From: Enterovibrio nigricans DSM 22720
GTDB lineage: Bacteria > Pseudomonadota > Gammaproteobacteria > Enterobacterales > Vibrionaceae
Assembly (NCBI RefSeq): GCF_900167155.1
Contig: NZ_FUXU01000022.1
Span: forward strand, 1 to 61,178
DNA length: 61,178 bases
Direction of reading: 5' to 3'
A program made the translations under genes and the position numbers. Positions 8,609 through 19,010 of this stretch are shown here, piece after piece (position 1 is the first letter of the stretch; each line of letters begins with the position of its first letter). The notes beneath the pieces are model-generated. The model made no database searches and was not told the DNA's origin. It was given only the letters and a program-made list of their open reading frames with translations.

Positions 8609-9352
8609 ATGAAAGCCAGTTACGACCGGATAATCGTTCTCGATACCGAAACCACGGGTATGAACCGTGAAGGTGGACCTCACTATGAAGGCCACAAGAT
8701 CATTGAAATTGGTGCCGTTGAAATTGTAAACCGTAAATTAACGGGACGACATTTCCACGTCTACATTAAGCCAGATCGCGAAATCGATCCTGAGGCGATT
8801 TCCGTCCACGGTATTACCGGTGAATTTCTGGTAGATAAACCCGAGTACAAAGAGATCCATGAAGAGTTTCTAAACTTCATTAAAGGCGCGGAGCTGGTTG
8901 CACATAACGCACCCTTCGACGTCGGCTTTATGGATTACGAATTCCAAAAGCTGGGTCTGAATGTCGGGAAAACCGAGGATTTCTGTAAGGTTACCGATAC
9001 CCTTGCCATGGCGAAGAGAATCTTCCCGGGCAAGCGAAATAACCTTGATGTGCTCTGTGATCGTTATGGCATAGATAACTCTCACCGAACTCTCCACGGC
9101 GCATTGCTCGATGCCGAGATCTTGGCTGACGTTTACCTGTTGATGACAGGTGGCCAGACAACGTTGAAGTTTAATGGCAGCGAGTCTAGCGATCAGGAAA
9201 GTGGGGGAGAGTTCATAAGACGTGTTGAGGCCGGTACGAAAAAACTAAAGATCATTCAAGCTTCTGCCGATGAACTAAAAGAACATGAAGGGCAACTGGA
9301 CGTGATTGAGAAAAACGGCCGTTGTTTGTGGAGGCAACAGGAGAGTGTATGA
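8609..9352 (+). CDS. dnaQ: DNA polymerase III epsilon subunit (3'-5' proofreading exonuclease)
   Basis: A 247-residue DEDDh exonuclease. Exo I is LDTETTGM (Asp12, Glu14), Exo II is HNAPFDVGF and Exo III is HGALLDAEI. The last 70 residues form the flexible tail that tethers epsilon to the alpha subunit. It proofreads replication errors within the polymerase III core. Its stop overlaps the start of the next gene (ATGA), so the two are translationally coupled. Confidence 0.96.
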   Translation: MKASYDRIIVLDTETTGMNREGGPHYEGHKIIEIGAVEIVNRKLTGRHFHVYIKPDREIDPEAISVHGITGEFLVDKPEYKEIHEEFLNFIKGAELVAHNAPFDVGFMDYEFQKLGLNVGKTEDFCKVTDTLAMAKRIFPGKRNNLDVLCDRYGIDNSHRTLHGALLDAEILADVYLLMTGGQTTLKFNGSESSDQESGGEFIRRVEAGTKKLKIIQASADELKEHEGQLDVIEKNGRCLWRQQESV

Positions 9353-10632
9353 AGAATGGGTGGGCTGGATTGCTGCTCGCTCTGCTGATGGCGTTCAACG
9401 TTTCAGCAGAGCAAACATCTGACAGTGATATTCGGTTGCTGAATAACCGTTTTCGTATCGATTCCACCATCACTCAAGTCGCGTTTGTCATTTATCGGGA
9501 AAACCCCAGTAAGCCTGTCGTATTGGTTCAACCCGATGGCACGAAATTGTATGCATGGCGTCACCCTGACAATGTCTCTTGGCACCAAGAATCGGATATG
9601 GACATCGTGTCTGTTTTGAACCCGATGGCTGGCCCTTGGCAGGCGATAGGAAAAGTGTCTCCAGATAATCGAATCCGTATTCTTTCTGACTTGAACATGA
9701 AAGTGGATACTTTCCCTGCGCGATTGTATCAGAGCGAGACTCTCAAATTTACAGCGCGCCTGATGCAAGCAAATAATCCTCTAAATCTCAGAGATTTTCT
9801 GGATCGGGTTGAGCTCACAGTTACATTTACCGAGTATCTCGAAAATGTGGACGGCATTCCCGAAGATCAACGGCCTCAGGCGATGTCTCTGGGGAAGTTT
9901 GCCGATGATGGCGCTGGACTAGATGAAGTGGCAGGGGATGGTGTTTTCACCGTTGAGTTAGCCATTAATGTTGCACCGGGTAAGTACTGGGCGCGGGTCA
10001 CATCTGGCAATGGTGTCTTTTTCCGCACACTTGAGCAAGAAGTCCTTGTCTACCCGACACCACTGATGGCGACTTTTAAACAAAGCCGTAAAAAAGCCCT
10101 TCCTCACCATTTGCTGGTGGAGTCCGATGTAGCAAGTGTTGAAGAAGGTACCATTGCTGTTCATTCTGAGTTTATCGATTCAAACGGTAAGGTCAGTGTC
10201 TATCAAGGTACTGCAACGGAAGGCTATACAGCAATGAATCTGGATATCGACAACTTTGATCAGCCAGGTCGCCATCGTTGGTTTGGCTGGCTTTATGGTA
10301 CGGATAAGTTGTCGGGTCGTCCTTTGGTTTTTAAATTGCCAGAGCAGACGTTTGCTGTCGCTGATTATGCTGCCATTGAACAAGCCAAAATTGAACGTGA
10401 AGAGCGAGAAGCCGAGCGTCAACGAATTGAAGATGAAAAGTTGGCGGCAGAACAACGGGCTGCTGATAGAAAAATGGCCATGATCACCATCATAGGAGGC
10501 AATATCTTACTGCTGGTATTAGCCATTAGTGGATGGGTCGTTTTCCGTAAGATTAAAGCGAAGAGATTGGCGGCTGAAACGGAAGAAGAGCTTGAAGCTC
10601 CACCTCCCGAGGAGCCTGATAAGGCTGCGTAA
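9349..10632 (+). CDS. TIGR03503-family envelope protein
   Basis: A 427-residue protein with an N-terminal signal (WAGLLLALLMAFNVSAEQ), a long periplasmic region, a charged helix (about 355-385, rich in Glu/Arg/Lys, probably coiled coil) and one C-terminal membrane span (about 388-410), then an acidic cytoplasmic tail. I chose ATG 9349 because it gives a clean signal peptide and a 4-bp overlap with dnaQ. An upstream start at 9322 would precede the signal with unrelated residues. The family is recognised as widespread in vibrios, and its function is unknown. Confidence 0.75.
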   Translation: MKNGWAGLLLALLMAFNVSAEQTSDSDIRLLNNRFRIDSTITQVAFVIYRENPSKPVVLVQPDGTKLYAWRHPDNVSWHQESDMDIVSVLNPMAGPWQAIGKVSPDNRIRILSDLNMKVDTFPARLYQSETLKFTARLMQANNPLNLRDFLDRVELTVTFTEYLENVDGIPEDQRPQAMSLGKFADDGAGLDEVAGDGVFTVELAINVAPGKYWARVTSGNGVFFRTLEQEVLVYPTPLMATFKQSRKKALPHHLLVESDVASVEEGTIAVHSEFIDSNGKVSVYQGTATEGYTAMNLDIDNFDQPGRHRWFGWLYGTDKLSGRPLVFKLPEQTFAVADYAAIEQAKIEREEREAERQRIEDEKLAAEQRAADRKMAMITIIGGNILLLVLAISGWVVFRKIKAKRLAAETEEELEAPPPEEPDKAA

Positions 10633-10640
10633 TAAAAAGG

Positions 10641-10669
10641 AAAGGAGAAGCTCGCTTCTCCTTTTTTTG
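10641..10669 (+). terminator. Rho-independent terminator
   Basis: An 11-bp stem (AAAGGAGAAGC/GCTTCTCCTTT) with a 2-nt loop runs into a T tract. It closes the dnaQ-TIGR03503 transcript. Confidence 0.88.
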
Positions 10670-10700
10670 TGCGTGTCTGTATTTTTCTTCTCGCGTGCGC

Positions 10701-13151
10701 TTAAGCAGCGTGTACCACTGCATCTAGGGCGGATTTCGCTGCAGCAAGCTCGTTAGGATCAAAGTCATCAACACTGATGGTTTCCATTCTTCCTGCTTCA
10801 GCGATACACAGCAGCTCGGCTTCTTTCTCCGAGATAATGCCAGCTTTCAACCCGATATCTGCCACCTTATCGAGAAACATGAATGGCAGTTTTTGCTCAG
10901 TCTTCTCACACACCTTTTTGTAAATTGGCTCTGCAGCCAAGATATCCAGCAGTGCTTTTTCAATTTTCCCTACGGTATTGTGCTCTGACGCTTCAAAGAA
11001 CTGACCGCGACCAATGCGGGAACGTGTTTCGCCAGGTGTTTGAAGAATACGTGCGACTTTTCCGTCTAACTTGTCGCTTGGTTTATTGCGGCGTGAGCCA
11101 AATGGGAGAAGCAGCATTCGGAGAGGCACGGCAACCCAACGGTTCGGAAAGTTCGCTAGAAAATCTATCATTGCCTGCTCTGCTTGATATAAGGCGTCTT
11201 GTACTCCCCAATGTACCAGTGGTAAATCGTCCTTTTTAAAGCCCTCATCGGCATATCGCTTCAACGTAGCAGAGGCCAGATACAACTGACTAAGTACGTC
11301 CCCTAAGCGCGCGGATAAGCGCTCTTTTCGTTTAAGATCCCCGCCTAATACAGCCATTGATACATCGGCAATCAAGGCAAGGTTGGCTGAGTAGCGGTTC
11401 ATTTGCTGGTAATAGCGTGCGGTGATGTCTTTATTTGGGACCTTCGATGTACGGCCATCCGTTAAACCAAGCCAAAACGAGCGGACGAGGTTGCTAATGA
11501 CAAATCCAATATGTCCAAAAAGAGCTTGATCAAAACCTGCAATGGCTTCTTTCTCATTCTCTAGATAAGCAGCTTCCATCTCGGCAAGTACGAAGGGATG
11601 ACAGCGAATTGCACCTTGACCGAAAATGATCATCGAGCGCGTAAGGATGTTCGCACCTTCAACGGTGATGGCTATCGGGGCGCTTTGGTAACCGCGAGCA
11701 AGGAAGTTTTTGGGGCCGAGGCAAATGCCTTTACCGCCCGTAATATCCATGGCATCTATGACGCCTTGCTGGCCTCTGTGTGTGCAATGATATTTCACGA
11801 TAGCTGAAATAACTGATGGCTTTTCGCCCAAGTCAATCCCCGCAACCGTGAATGTGCTGGCCGCATCTAGGACATAGGCATTACCACCAATACGAGCCAG
11901 TGGTTCTTCAATCCCTTCCATCTTACCGATGGGCAGTTTGAATTGACGACGAATACGCGCGTACGCCCCAGTAGCGAGTGCGGCCGTTTTCAGACCACCT
12001 GTGGCATTAGAAGGCAACGTAATTCCGCGGCCGACAGACAGGCACTCAACCAGCATACGCCAGCCTTGCCCAGCCATCGGTGCTCCGCCGATGATGAAAT
12101 CGAGAGGAACGAAAATATTTTCACCTTGTGTTGGACCGTTTTGGAAAGGCACATTTAATGGGAAATGACGACGTCCTATCTCGACGCCCTCAATGTCTGT
12201 TGGTATTAGCGCACAGGTGATACCAATGTCTTTTTTGTCACCGAGAAGGCCATCAGGATCTTTGAGCTTGAATGCCAAACCCAATACGGTCGCGACCGGT
12301 GCTAACGTGATGTAACGCTTGTTCCACGTGATAGACATGCCAAGCACTTCTTCACCCTGCCACACACCTTTTGTGACAATACCTTCATCCGGAATCGCAC
12401 CTGCATCCGAACCTGCTTCTGGGCTGGTCAGTGCAAAACAGGGAATTTCTAACCCCGTGGCAAGACGAGGCAGGTAGTAATCTTTTTGATCATTGGTGCC
12501 ATAGTGCTGCAACAACTCACCCGGCCCTAAGCTATTTGGTACGCCCACAGTAGAAGAAAGAACGCCCGATACTCCAGTCAGTTTCTGTAGTACCAGAGAT
12601 TGCGCGTAAGCGGAGAATTCAAGTCCGCCGTACTTTTTCTTGATGATCATGGCGAAAAATTTGTGGTCCTTGAGGAATTGCCATACCTCGTTAGGAAGGT
12701 CTGCAAGTTCGTGGGTTACCTGATAGTCATTCACCATGCGACAGACTTCATTTACCGGGCCGTCCAAAAAGGCTTTTTCTTCAGCGCTGAGCCGAGGTGC
12801 TGGCACGTCATGAAGCTTGTTCCAATCAGGTGCGCCACGAAATAGCTCTGCTTCCCACCATACCGTACCGGCATCGATCGCTTCTTTTTCTGTTTGAGAC
12901 ATTTCAGGCATCACGCCTTTAAACAGTTTTAGCGCAGGTTTACTGAGCCAATTTTCACGAAAAGAACGCACATTGATAGGAATTGCAATCGCAAAGAAAA
13001 TCAACCAAGACACTTGGCCGATAATACCGATAGAGGATCCGAAAATTAACAACGCGGCGGTGGCACCTGTAAAGAGTTTTAACCCTGTACGGTGGTAAGC
13101 CAGTACGGCAAATACAATCAAAAATGTGAGTAGGTACAGGGTTGTTGCCAT
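10701..13151 (-). CDS. fadE: Acyl-CoA dehydrogenase FadE
   Basis: An 816-residue protein, matching the large FadE type rather than the roughly 380-residue soluble enzymes. Two or more hydrophobic spans are at residues 1-55. An acyl-CoA dehydrogenase core follows ([13 protein letters not shown] near residue 240, [20 protein letters not shown] near residue 500) and then a DUF1974-type C-terminal domain. It performs the first oxidation of fatty-acid beta-oxidation at the inner membrane. It is divergent from gmhA, as in E. coli. A FadR-like site lies 40 bp upstream. Confidence 0.95.
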   Translation of the reverse strand: MATTLYLLTFLIVFAVLAYHRTGLKLFTGATAALLIFGSSIGIIGQVSWLIFFAIAIPINVRSFRENWLSKPALKLFKGVMPEMSQTEKEAIDAGTVWWEAELFRGAPDWNKLHDVPAPRLSAEEKAFLDGPVNEVCRMVNDYQVTHELADLPNEVWQFLKDHKFFAMIIKKKYGGLEFSAYAQSLVLQKLTGVSGVLSSTVGVPNSLGPGELLQHYGTNDQKDYYLPRLATGLEIPCFALTSPEAGSDAGAIPDEGIVTKGVWQGEEVLGMSITWNKRYITLAPVATVLGLAFKLKDPDGLLGDKKDIGITCALIPTDIEGVEIGRRHFPLNVPFQNGPTQGENIFVPLDFIIGGAPMAGQGWRMLVECLSVGRGITLPSNATGGLKTAALATGAYARIRRQFKLPIGKMEGIEEPLARIGGNAYVLDAASTFTVAGIDLGEKPSVISAIVKYHCTHRGQQGVIDAMDITGGKGICLGPKNFLARGYQSAPIAITVEGANILTRSMIIFGQGAIRCHPFVLAEMEAAYLENEKEAIAGFDQALFGHIGFVISNLVRSFWLGLTDGRTSKVPNKDITARYYQQMNRYSANLALIADVSMAVLGGDLKRKERLSARLGDVLSQLYLASATLKRYADEGFKKDDLPLVHWGVQDALYQAEQAMIDFLANFPNRWVAVPLRMLLLPFGSRRNKPSDKLDGKVARILQTPGETRSRIGRGQFFEASEHNTVGKIEKALLDILAAEPIYKKVCEKTEQKLPFMFLDKVADIGLKAGIISEKEAELLCIAEAGRMETISVDDFDPNELAAAKSALDAVVHAA

Positions 13152-13190
13152 GATGGGGTCTCCTTTTCCAGCAATGCAAACAATATTGAC

Positions 13191-13207
13191 AAGAGGTCAT
13201 ACCACTT
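13191..13207 (-). promoter_or_regulatory. Candidate FadR operator upstream of fadE
   Basis: On the fadE strand the 17-mer reads AAGTGGTATGACCTCTT. It carries the TGGT-N2-GACC core and the outer AA/TT expected for FadR boxes and is largely palindromic. It lies 40 bp before the fadE start, a plausible repressor position. This was matched by eye to a remembered consensus. Confidence 0.5.
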
Positions 13208-13436
13208 AATTGTAAGCAGGTTTTTAAGAGAATGTAAAACGATGACTGGTAAAAATGTGCTCAATATTTTACATGTACAGATGAAAGGGGGGAGTTCAAA
13301 ATTCAGGCAATTGTTTTTACTGACTATTCATAAAGGGAGCGGGATTATCGACAGGATCTGCCATTTGTGGGTACACTGCTAGGTAACGATTTGGGCGGCT
13401 TGCCCCATCATGTTAACGATAAAAAGAGAATTGCCC

Positions 13437-14015
13437 ATGTACCAAGATCTCATTCGCTCAGAGCTGAATGAAGCGGCTCAAGTGCTGAACGCGTTTTTAA
13501 GCGATGACAAAAACATTGCTGATATCGAAGCTGCAGCAAAGCTGTTGGCTGATTCTTTTAAAGCTGGCGGTAAAGTGTTGTCTTGTGGCAACGGTGGATC
13601 ACATTGTGATGCGATGCATTTTGCAGAAGAGCTGACAGGTCGCTACCGCGAAAACCGTCCGGGTTACCCTGCGATTGCTATCTCTGATCCAAGCCATCTG
13701 TCATGTGTGAGTAATGACTTTGGTTATGAATATGTGTTTTCTCGCTATGTAGAAGCGGTTGGCAGCAAAGGCGATGTGTTATTTGGTCTATCTACGTCTG
13801 GCAACTCTGGTAATGTACTGAAAGCGATTGATGCTGCAAAAGCGAAAGGCATGAAGAGCATTATGCTGACAGGCAAAGACGGTGGCAAAATGGCTGGTCT
13901 GGCAGATGTCGAAATCCGTGTACCGCATTTCGGTTATGCTGATCGTATTCAAGAAGTGCATATCAAAATTATTCACATCTTGATCCAGCTTGTCGAAAAA
14001 GAGATGGAAAAGTAA
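13437..14015 (+). CDS. gmhA: Phosphoheptose isomerase
   Basis: A 192-residue SIS-domain enzyme, the same length as E. coli GmhA. It converts sedoheptulose 7-phosphate to D-glycero-D-manno-heptose 7-phosphate for LPS core synthesis. Key motifs are [20 protein letters not shown] and [11 protein letters not shown]. The start at [10 protein letters not shown] is preferred over an upstream in-frame TTG/ATG because it gives the family length and follows an AAAAAGAGAA tract. yafJ follows 26 bp downstream. Confidence 0.96.
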   Translation: MYQDLIRSELNEAAQVLNAFLSDDKNIADIEAAAKLLADSFKAGGKVLSCGNGGSHCDAMHFAEELTGRYRENRPGYPAIAISDPSHLSCVSNDFGYEYVFSRYVEAVGSKGDVLFGLSTSGNSGNVLKAIDAAKAKGMKSIMLTGKDGGKMAGLADVEIRVPHFGYADRIQEVHIKIIHILIQLVEKEMEK

Positions 14016-14041
14016 GTCGAGCAAAGGCAGCGTAAAGGATT

Positions 14042-14842
14042 ATGTGTGAACTCCTTGGCATGAGTGCCAATGTACCAACAGATATTTGCTTCAGTTTTAC
14101 TGGCTTGATTCAGCGAGGGGGCAATACTGGCCCTCACCGTGATGGCTGGGGAATCGTGTTTTATGAAGGGAAGGGTGTCCGAACCTTCAAAGATCCGAAC
14201 CCAAGTTGTGACTCAAAAGTGGCTGAGTTAGTGCAAAATTACCCGATAAAAAGTTGTGCCGTGATCAGTCATATTCGTCAGGCAAACCGAGGTGAAGTCA
14301 GTCTGGTAAATACCCACCCATTTACGCGGGAAATCTGGGGACGTTATTGGACGTATGCACATAACGGACAGCTGGCAGGGTATGAAGATCTGCCAACCGG
14401 GCACTTTAAGCCAGTAGGCGAAACAGACAGTGAAAAAGCGTTCTGTTGGTTGCTACACGAAATTGAGCAGCACTATCCAGATAAGCCTGATGACATGACA
14501 GAAGTCTTTCATTTTATCGCCAGTCGATGCGATAGATTGAGAGCGTTGGGTGTGTTTAACATGCTTTTCAGTGATGGTGACTATGTTATGACGTATTGCA
14601 CCAACAACCTTCATTGGATCACGCGACGTGCGCCGTTTGGCCAAGCCAGCCTGATTGATGAAGAAGTGACCGTGGATTTTCAAGAAGAAACCACGCCGAA
14701 CGATGTGGTGACTGTCATTGCGACGCAACCTCTGACCAATAATGAAACGTGGCACAAAATGCAGCCGGGTGAATATTGTGTCTTCCATCTTGGCGAAGTG
14801 TATACCTGCAATCGAGTCGAGTTGGAAACGTCAGAGGCTTAG
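14042..14842 (+). CDS. yafJ: Class II glutamine amidotransferase, YafJ-like
   Basis: A 266-residue stand-alone class II amidotransferase (Ntn fold). Cys2, exposed after Met removal (MCELLGMSAN), is the nucleophile. Further motifs are RGGNTGPHRDGWG, HIRQANRGEVSLVNTHPF and AHNGQLAGY. It should release ammonia from glutamine or a gamma-glutamyl compound, but no synthetase partner is encoded nearby and the physiological substrate is not established. It is paired with gmhA as in E. coli. Confidence 0.88.
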   Translation: MCELLGMSANVPTDICFSFTGLIQRGGNTGPHRDGWGIVFYEGKGVRTFKDPNPSCDSKVAELVQNYPIKSCAVISHIRQANRGEVSLVNTHPFTREIWGRYWTYAHNGQLAGYEDLPTGHFKPVGETDSEKAFCWLLHEIEQHYPDKPDDMTEVFHFIASRCDRLRALGVFNMLFSDGDYVMTYCTNNLHWITRRAPFGQASLIDEEVTVDFQEETTPNDVVTVIATQPLTNNETWHKMQPGEYCVFHLGEVYTCNRVELETSEA

Positions 14843-14859
14843 TCTGATTGCTTAATCGA

Positions 14860-14887
14860 AAAAACGCGCCCAAAGGCGCGTTTTTAT
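14860..14887. terminator. Bidirectional terminator
   Basis: An 11-bp perfect stem (AAAAACGCGCC/GGCGCGTTTTT) with a CAAA loop lies between the convergent yafJ and purN genes. T tracts follow on both strands. Confidence 0.9.
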
Positions 14888-14922
14888 TGGTTGTCACTTT
14901 TATCTGGCTAACCGAACTAGCC

Positions 14923-15558
14923 TTAATCTGCTGCGTACCCCAATGGACCGAGGGTTTCTGCATCAAGTTTTGCTTTGCCATCTTCCATCGTGAGGCGACC
15001 TTGGCAGAACCACTCAACAACGAGTGGGTAGATACGGTGTTCTTGTTCCTGAACACGGGAAAACACGGTGTCGACAGTGTCGTCTTCAAAGATAGGAACG
15101 CGTGCCTGCAAAATCACAGGACCTCCATCCAACTCTTCCGTTACAAAGTGCACTGATGTGCCGTGCTCATTGTCACCCGCATCCATCGCGCGCTGGTGGG
15201 TGTTTAGTCCTGGGTATTTGGGCAAGAGTGACGGGTGAATATTAAGCATCTTGCCGTGGTAATGGCGCACAAATTCTGGTGTCAAAATACGCATGAATCC
15301 GGCCAGAACAATAAGATCTGGCGCGAACTCATCGATGGTTGCCATTAGCTGGCTGTCGTATTGGCCACGATCAGTAATGCCCTTGCTTGGCACGACAACC
15401 GCATCAATGCCCGCATCTTTTGCTCGTGTCAGTCCATAAACATCCGCCTTGTTGGTCATCACAGCACGTATTGTCATACCGTTTTGGTTGTGACAACGAT
15501 CAATGATGGCCTGCAAGTTGGATCCGTTTCCTGAAACCAGAACAACCAGCTTTTTCAT
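14923..15558 (-). CDS. purN: Phosphoribosylglycinamide formyltransferase
   Basis: A 211-residue enzyme that transfers the formyl group of 10-formyl-THF to GAR in purine synthesis. Visible motifs are SGNGSNLQAIID (phosphate binding), LAGFMRIL and NIHPSLLPKYPGL (catalytic Asn-His), with the HFVTEELDGGP region supplying the active Asp. It begins 2 bp after purM, so the two form an operon. Confidence 0.96.
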   Translation of the reverse strand: MKKLVVLVSGNGSNLQAIIDRCHNQNGMTIRAVMTNKADVYGLTRAKDAGIDAVVVPSKGITDRGQYDSQLMATIDEFAPDLIVLAGFMRILTPEFVRHYHGKMLNIHPSLLPKYPGLNTHQRAMDAGDNEHGTSVHFVTEELDGGPVILQARVPIFEDDTVDTVFSRVQEQEHRIYPLVVEWFCQGRLTMEDGKAKLDAETLGPLGYAAD

Positions 15559-15560
15559 TA

Positions 15561-16604
15561 TTACCCCTTAATTTCTACCTGCTCTTCGCCATCAGCCGCG
15601 TTTTCGATACGACCTAGCAGCCATGCATTCTCACCTTCTTGGTTCAGAATATCGATAGCTTGCTGTGCTTGAGTGTCAGGTAAGGCGATAACAAGGCCAA
15701 CGCCACAGTTAAAGGTACGGTACATCTCGTGTTCGGTGACATTGCCTTTTTCTTGTAGCCAGCTGAAGATAGCAGGCCATTCCCAGCTATTACCATCAAC
15801 CACCGCTTTGGTGCCTTTTGGTAGTACACGAGGGATGTTTTCCCAGAAGCCGCCACCGGTGATGTGCGAGATAGCGTGTACGTCACAGCTTTCCAGCATT
15901 TTAAGGACCGGCTTAACATAAATACGGGTTGGTTCCAGCAGGTGTTCGCTCAGTGTTTTGCCTTCCAGCTCTGCACTGATGTCTGCGCCTGATACTTCGA
16001 TGATTTTACGGATAAGGCTGAATCCGTTTGAGTGTGGACCTGAAGATGCCACAGCGATCAGTGCATTGCCTTCTGCCACTTTTGAGCCATCGATGATGTC
16101 TTCTTTTTCCACAACGCCGACACAGAAGCCTGCGACATCATAATCTTCACCGTGGTACATACCTGGCATTTCTGCGGTTTCGCCACCAATCAGAGCACAG
16201 CCTGATTGCATACAACCTTCGCCGATACCTGTTACAACGTCTGCTGCAGTGTCTACATCCAGCTTACCTGTTGCATAATAATCAAGGAAGAACAGGGGCT
16301 CTGCACCTTGAACAATCAAATCGTTCACACACATGGCCACGAGGTCGATACCAATGGTGTCGTGTTTTTTCAGATCCATGGCCAGGCGGAGTTTGGTGCC
16401 TACACCATCAGTACCCGAAACCAGTACTGGATGTTTATATTTGGTAGGCAGTTCACACAGAGCGCCGAAGCCGCCTATGCCACCCATCACTTCAGGGCGA
16501 CGAGTGCGCTTCACTACGCCTTTGATTCTGTCGACCAAGGCATTGCCTGCATCAATATCTACACCTGCATCTTTGTAGCTAAGAGAAGACTTATTATCGC
16601 TCAC
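15561..16604 (-). CDS. purM: Phosphoribosylformylglycinamidine cyclo-ligase
   Basis: A 347-residue AIR synthetase, which closes the imidazole ring of FGAM using ATP. Family stretches include [12 protein letters not shown] at the N-terminus, [10 protein letters not shown] (ATP binding), [14 protein letters not shown] and [12 protein letters not shown]. It is the first gene of purM-purN. A PurR-like operator lies upstream, between purM and the divergent upp gene. Confidence 0.97.
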   Translation of the reverse strand: MSDNKSSLSYKDAGVDIDAGNALVDRIKGVVKRTRRPEVMGGIGGFGALCELPTKYKHPVLVSGTDGVGTKLRLAMDLKKHDTIGIDLVAMCVNDLIVQGAEPLFFLDYYATGKLDVDTAADVVTGIGEGCMQSGCALIGGETAEMPGMYHGEDYDVAGFCVGVVEKEDIIDGSKVAEGNALIAVASSGPHSNGFSLIRKIIEVSGADISAELEGKTLSEHLLEPTRIYVKPVLKMLESCDVHAISHITGGGFWENIPRVLPKGTKAVVDGNSWEWPAIFSWLQEKGNVTEHEMYRTFNCGVGLVIALPDTQAQQAIDILNQEGENAWLLGRIENAADGEEQVEIKG

Positions 16605-16666
16605 TGGGGATCCTTACCGAGTTGTGGAGTGAAAAGCGGCGCCATTTTAACAGCCACTTTTCAAAA

Positions 16667-16682
16667 AGGAAAACGTTTGCGT
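16667..16682. promoter_or_regulatory. PurR-like operator between purM and upp
   Basis: The 16-mer AGGAAAACGTTTGCGT matches the recalled PurR consensus ACGCAAACGTTTGCGT at 14 of 16 positions. It lies 63 bp before the purM start and 102 bp before upp, so purine-dependent repression of purMN is likely. Confidence 0.7.
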
Positions 16683-16783
16683 CAACGCTTTTGCGCTAAA
16701 AAGAAGCAACTGGATGCATGTGGCTATCGCCTCTATTTTTCTCGTGTATAATTCGTTGAATTTGTTTTTTGCAGGAGTCTGTC

Positions 16784-17410
16784 ATGAAAGTTGTTGAGGT
16801 CAAGCACCCGCTGGTTAAACACAAAATTGGTCTGATGCGTGAAGGTGACATCAGCACCAAGCGTTTTCGTGAGTTAGCAACGGAAGTGGGTAGCCTGCTA
16901 ACGTACGAAGCAACCTCAGATTTTGAGACAGAAAAAGTCACAATTGAAGGCTGGAATGGTCCGGTTGAAATTGACCAGATCAAGGGTAAAAAGGTCACTG
17001 TTGTTCCTATCCTGCGTGCAGGTTTGGGCATGATGGATGGTGTACTTGAGCATGTACCAAGTGCACGTATCAGCGTTGTTGGTATTTACCGTGACGAAGA
17101 AACACTAGAGCCAGTACCTTACTTTAACAAGCTAGCGTCAAATATTGATGAGCGTATTGCGTTGGTAGTAGACCCAATGCTAGCCACCGGTGGCTCAATG
17201 ATTGCGACACTGGACCTGTTAAAAGAACGTGGTTGTAAACAGTTCAAAGTCTTAGTATTAGTTGCTGCCCCTGAGGGCATTGAAGCACTAGAAAAAGCCC
17301 ACCCAGATGTTGAGCTTTATACTGCTGCTATTGATGAGAAGCTAAATGATAAAGGCTACATCGTTCCAGGTCTGGGCGATGCAGGTGATAAGATTTTCGG
17401 TACGAAGTAA
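16784..17410 (+). CDS. upp: Uracil phosphoribosyltransferase
   Basis: A 208-residue PRTase, the same length as E. coli Upp. It makes UMP from uracil and PRPP. Motifs are PILRAGLGM and the PRPP loop [12 protein letters not shown]. The start ATG is 7 nt after GCAGGAG. An upstream TTG at 16769 would overlap that ribosome-binding site and is rejected. Confidence 0.96.
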   Translation: MKVVEVKHPLVKHKIGLMREGDISTKRFRELATEVGSLLTYEATSDFETEKVTIEGWNGPVEIDQIKGKKVTVVPILRAGLGMMDGVLEHVPSARISVVGIYRDEETLEPVPYFNKLASNIDERIALVVDPMLATGGSMIATLDLLKERGCKQFKVLVLVAAPEGIEALEKAHPDVELYTAAIDEKLNDKGYIVPGLGDAGDKIFGTK

Positions 17411-17430
17411 CCAGATAATCGTATTCAATA

Positions 17431-17459
17431 AAAAGGCTTCCGATTGGAAGCCTTTTTTG
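17431..17459. terminator. Terminator between upp and uraA
   Basis: An 11-bp stem (AAAAGGCTTCC/GGAAGCCTTTT) with a GATT loop lies between the convergent upp and uraA genes. T tracts on both strands make it bidirectional. Confidence 0.9.
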
Positions 17460-17474
17460 TTTTTATGTTAGGAA

Positions 17475-18716
17475 TTAGTCTTCCATCTGCGCATTGTCGA
17501 CAACGTGGCTCTCGCCCATGTCTTTTGGCAGGATAAGGTTCAATGCGATAGCGACGATACCGCAAAGGCTGATGCCTTGTAGGCTGAAGTCGCCAATACC
17601 GAATGCCATGCCGCCAATACCAAATACCAGTGTTACCGCAACGATCGCCAAGTTACGTGCCTTGTGAAGGTCGACTTGGTTTTTGATAAGGGTATTTAGA
17701 CCAACGGTAGCGATTGAGCCGAACAGCAAAATCATGATACCGCCCATCACAGGAACGGGAATGGTTTGCAAGATTGCTCCTAGCTTGCCAACAAACGCCA
17801 ACACCAGTGCGGTGATTGCGCCCCAAGTCATGATTGCCGGATTAAATGCTCGGGTCAACATGACTGCGCCAGTCACTTCACTGTAGGTCGTGTTAGGCGG
17901 AGCACCGAATAGCGATGCTACCATGGTTGCCACGCCGTCACCCGCCATGGTGCGGTGTAGACCCGGTTTTTTCAGGTAGTCCTTACCCGTCACACTTGAA
18001 ATCGCCAGCATGTCGCCCACGTGCTCAACGGCAGGAGCGATCGCCACAGGGATCATAAACAGAATGGCGCCAATGTGGAATTCCGGTGCGGTGAAGTTTG
18101 GCATGGCCAGCCATGCTGCGTTGATCACTGGCGAGAAATCGACAACGCCAAAAAATAGCGATACAACATAACCTGACACGATACCAGCAAGGATTGGCAC
18201 AAGCTTAAAGAAGCCTTTGGCGTAAACAGAAATGCCAATGGTCACAATCAGCGAAATAGCAGAAATCCAAATTGCGGCAGAACCGTCCACCAGTTGTACT
18301 GCGCCGTCACCTGATTTACCTAGCGCCATGTTTACCGCCGATGGTGCTAGACCTAAGCCGATAACCATGATCACAGGACCTACAACCACGGGTGGAAGCA
18401 GACGGTGAATAAAGCCTACGCCACGTACCTTGATGATTCCGCCCATGATGACGTAAACAAGGCCAGCAGCCATCAGGCCACCCATGGTTGCAGCGATGCC
18501 CCATTGTTGAACACCGAACATGATTGGCGCGATAAACGCGAAAGAAGAAGCGAGGAAAATGGGGACGGAGCGTTTAGTAATGACTTGAAAGATTAGGGTA
18601 CCAATACCGGCACCGAAGAGAGCAACGTTAGGGTCTAATCCCGTTAAAAGCGGCACTAATACCAACGCGCCAAAGGCAACAAATAGCATTTGTGCCCCTT
18701 GTAGAGCTTGCATCAT
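17475..18716 (-). CDS. uraA: Uracil permease (NCS2/NAT family)
   Basis: A 413-residue membrane protein with about 14 hydrophobic segments. NCS2 features visible are the VEHVGDMLAIS region (substrate-site Glu-His) and FGAPPNTTYSEVTGAVMLTR. It imports uracil with protons, feeding Upp. The two genes are tail to tail here rather than in the co-directional upp-uraA operon of E. coli. The upstream 294 bp shared with the DUF2066 gene show no operator I can name. Confidence 0.93.
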   Translation of the reverse strand: MMQALQGAQMLFVAFGALVLVPLLTGLDPNVALFGAGIGTLIFQVITKRSVPIFLASSFAFIAPIMFGVQQWGIAATMGGLMAAGLVYVIMGGIIKVRGVGFIHRLLPPVVVGPVIMVIGLGLAPSAVNMALGKSGDGAVQLVDGSAAIWISAISLIVTIGISVYAKGFFKLVPILAGIVSGYVVSLFFGVVDFSPVINAAWLAMPNFTAPEFHIGAILFMIPVAIAPAVEHVGDMLAISSVTGKDYLKKPGLHRTMAGDGVATMVASLFGAPPNTTYSEVTGAVMLTRAFNPAIMTWGAITALVLAFVGKLGAILQTIPVPVMGGIMILLFGSIATVGLNTLIKNQVDLHKARNLAIVAVTLVFGIGGMAFGIGDFSLQGISLCGIVAIALNLILPKDMGESHVVDNAQMED

Positions 18717-19010
18717 GACGAACCTTCCTAAATCTAAAAAAATCGCGGGATACTATCACAATTTAAAATGTCAGAACCCTGACCTAAATCTATTTGTCAG
18801 ACAAAGACCTTTGCTAATCCCGCTTAAAGCTGGGGTTTTCGACCGATAACAAGGCACGTTTTCCGTATTTTCGGGTCAGATGTCATACTGATAGATGCAT
18901 GGAGCACGAAGTCGCGTGGTTATATTACGCAATTTCGACGCTTTACCGTTGCTGTGTGTAAGGCTTCCTTTTATGATCAGCGTTTAAATTTCGAGTTATC
19001 TGGCATAAAT

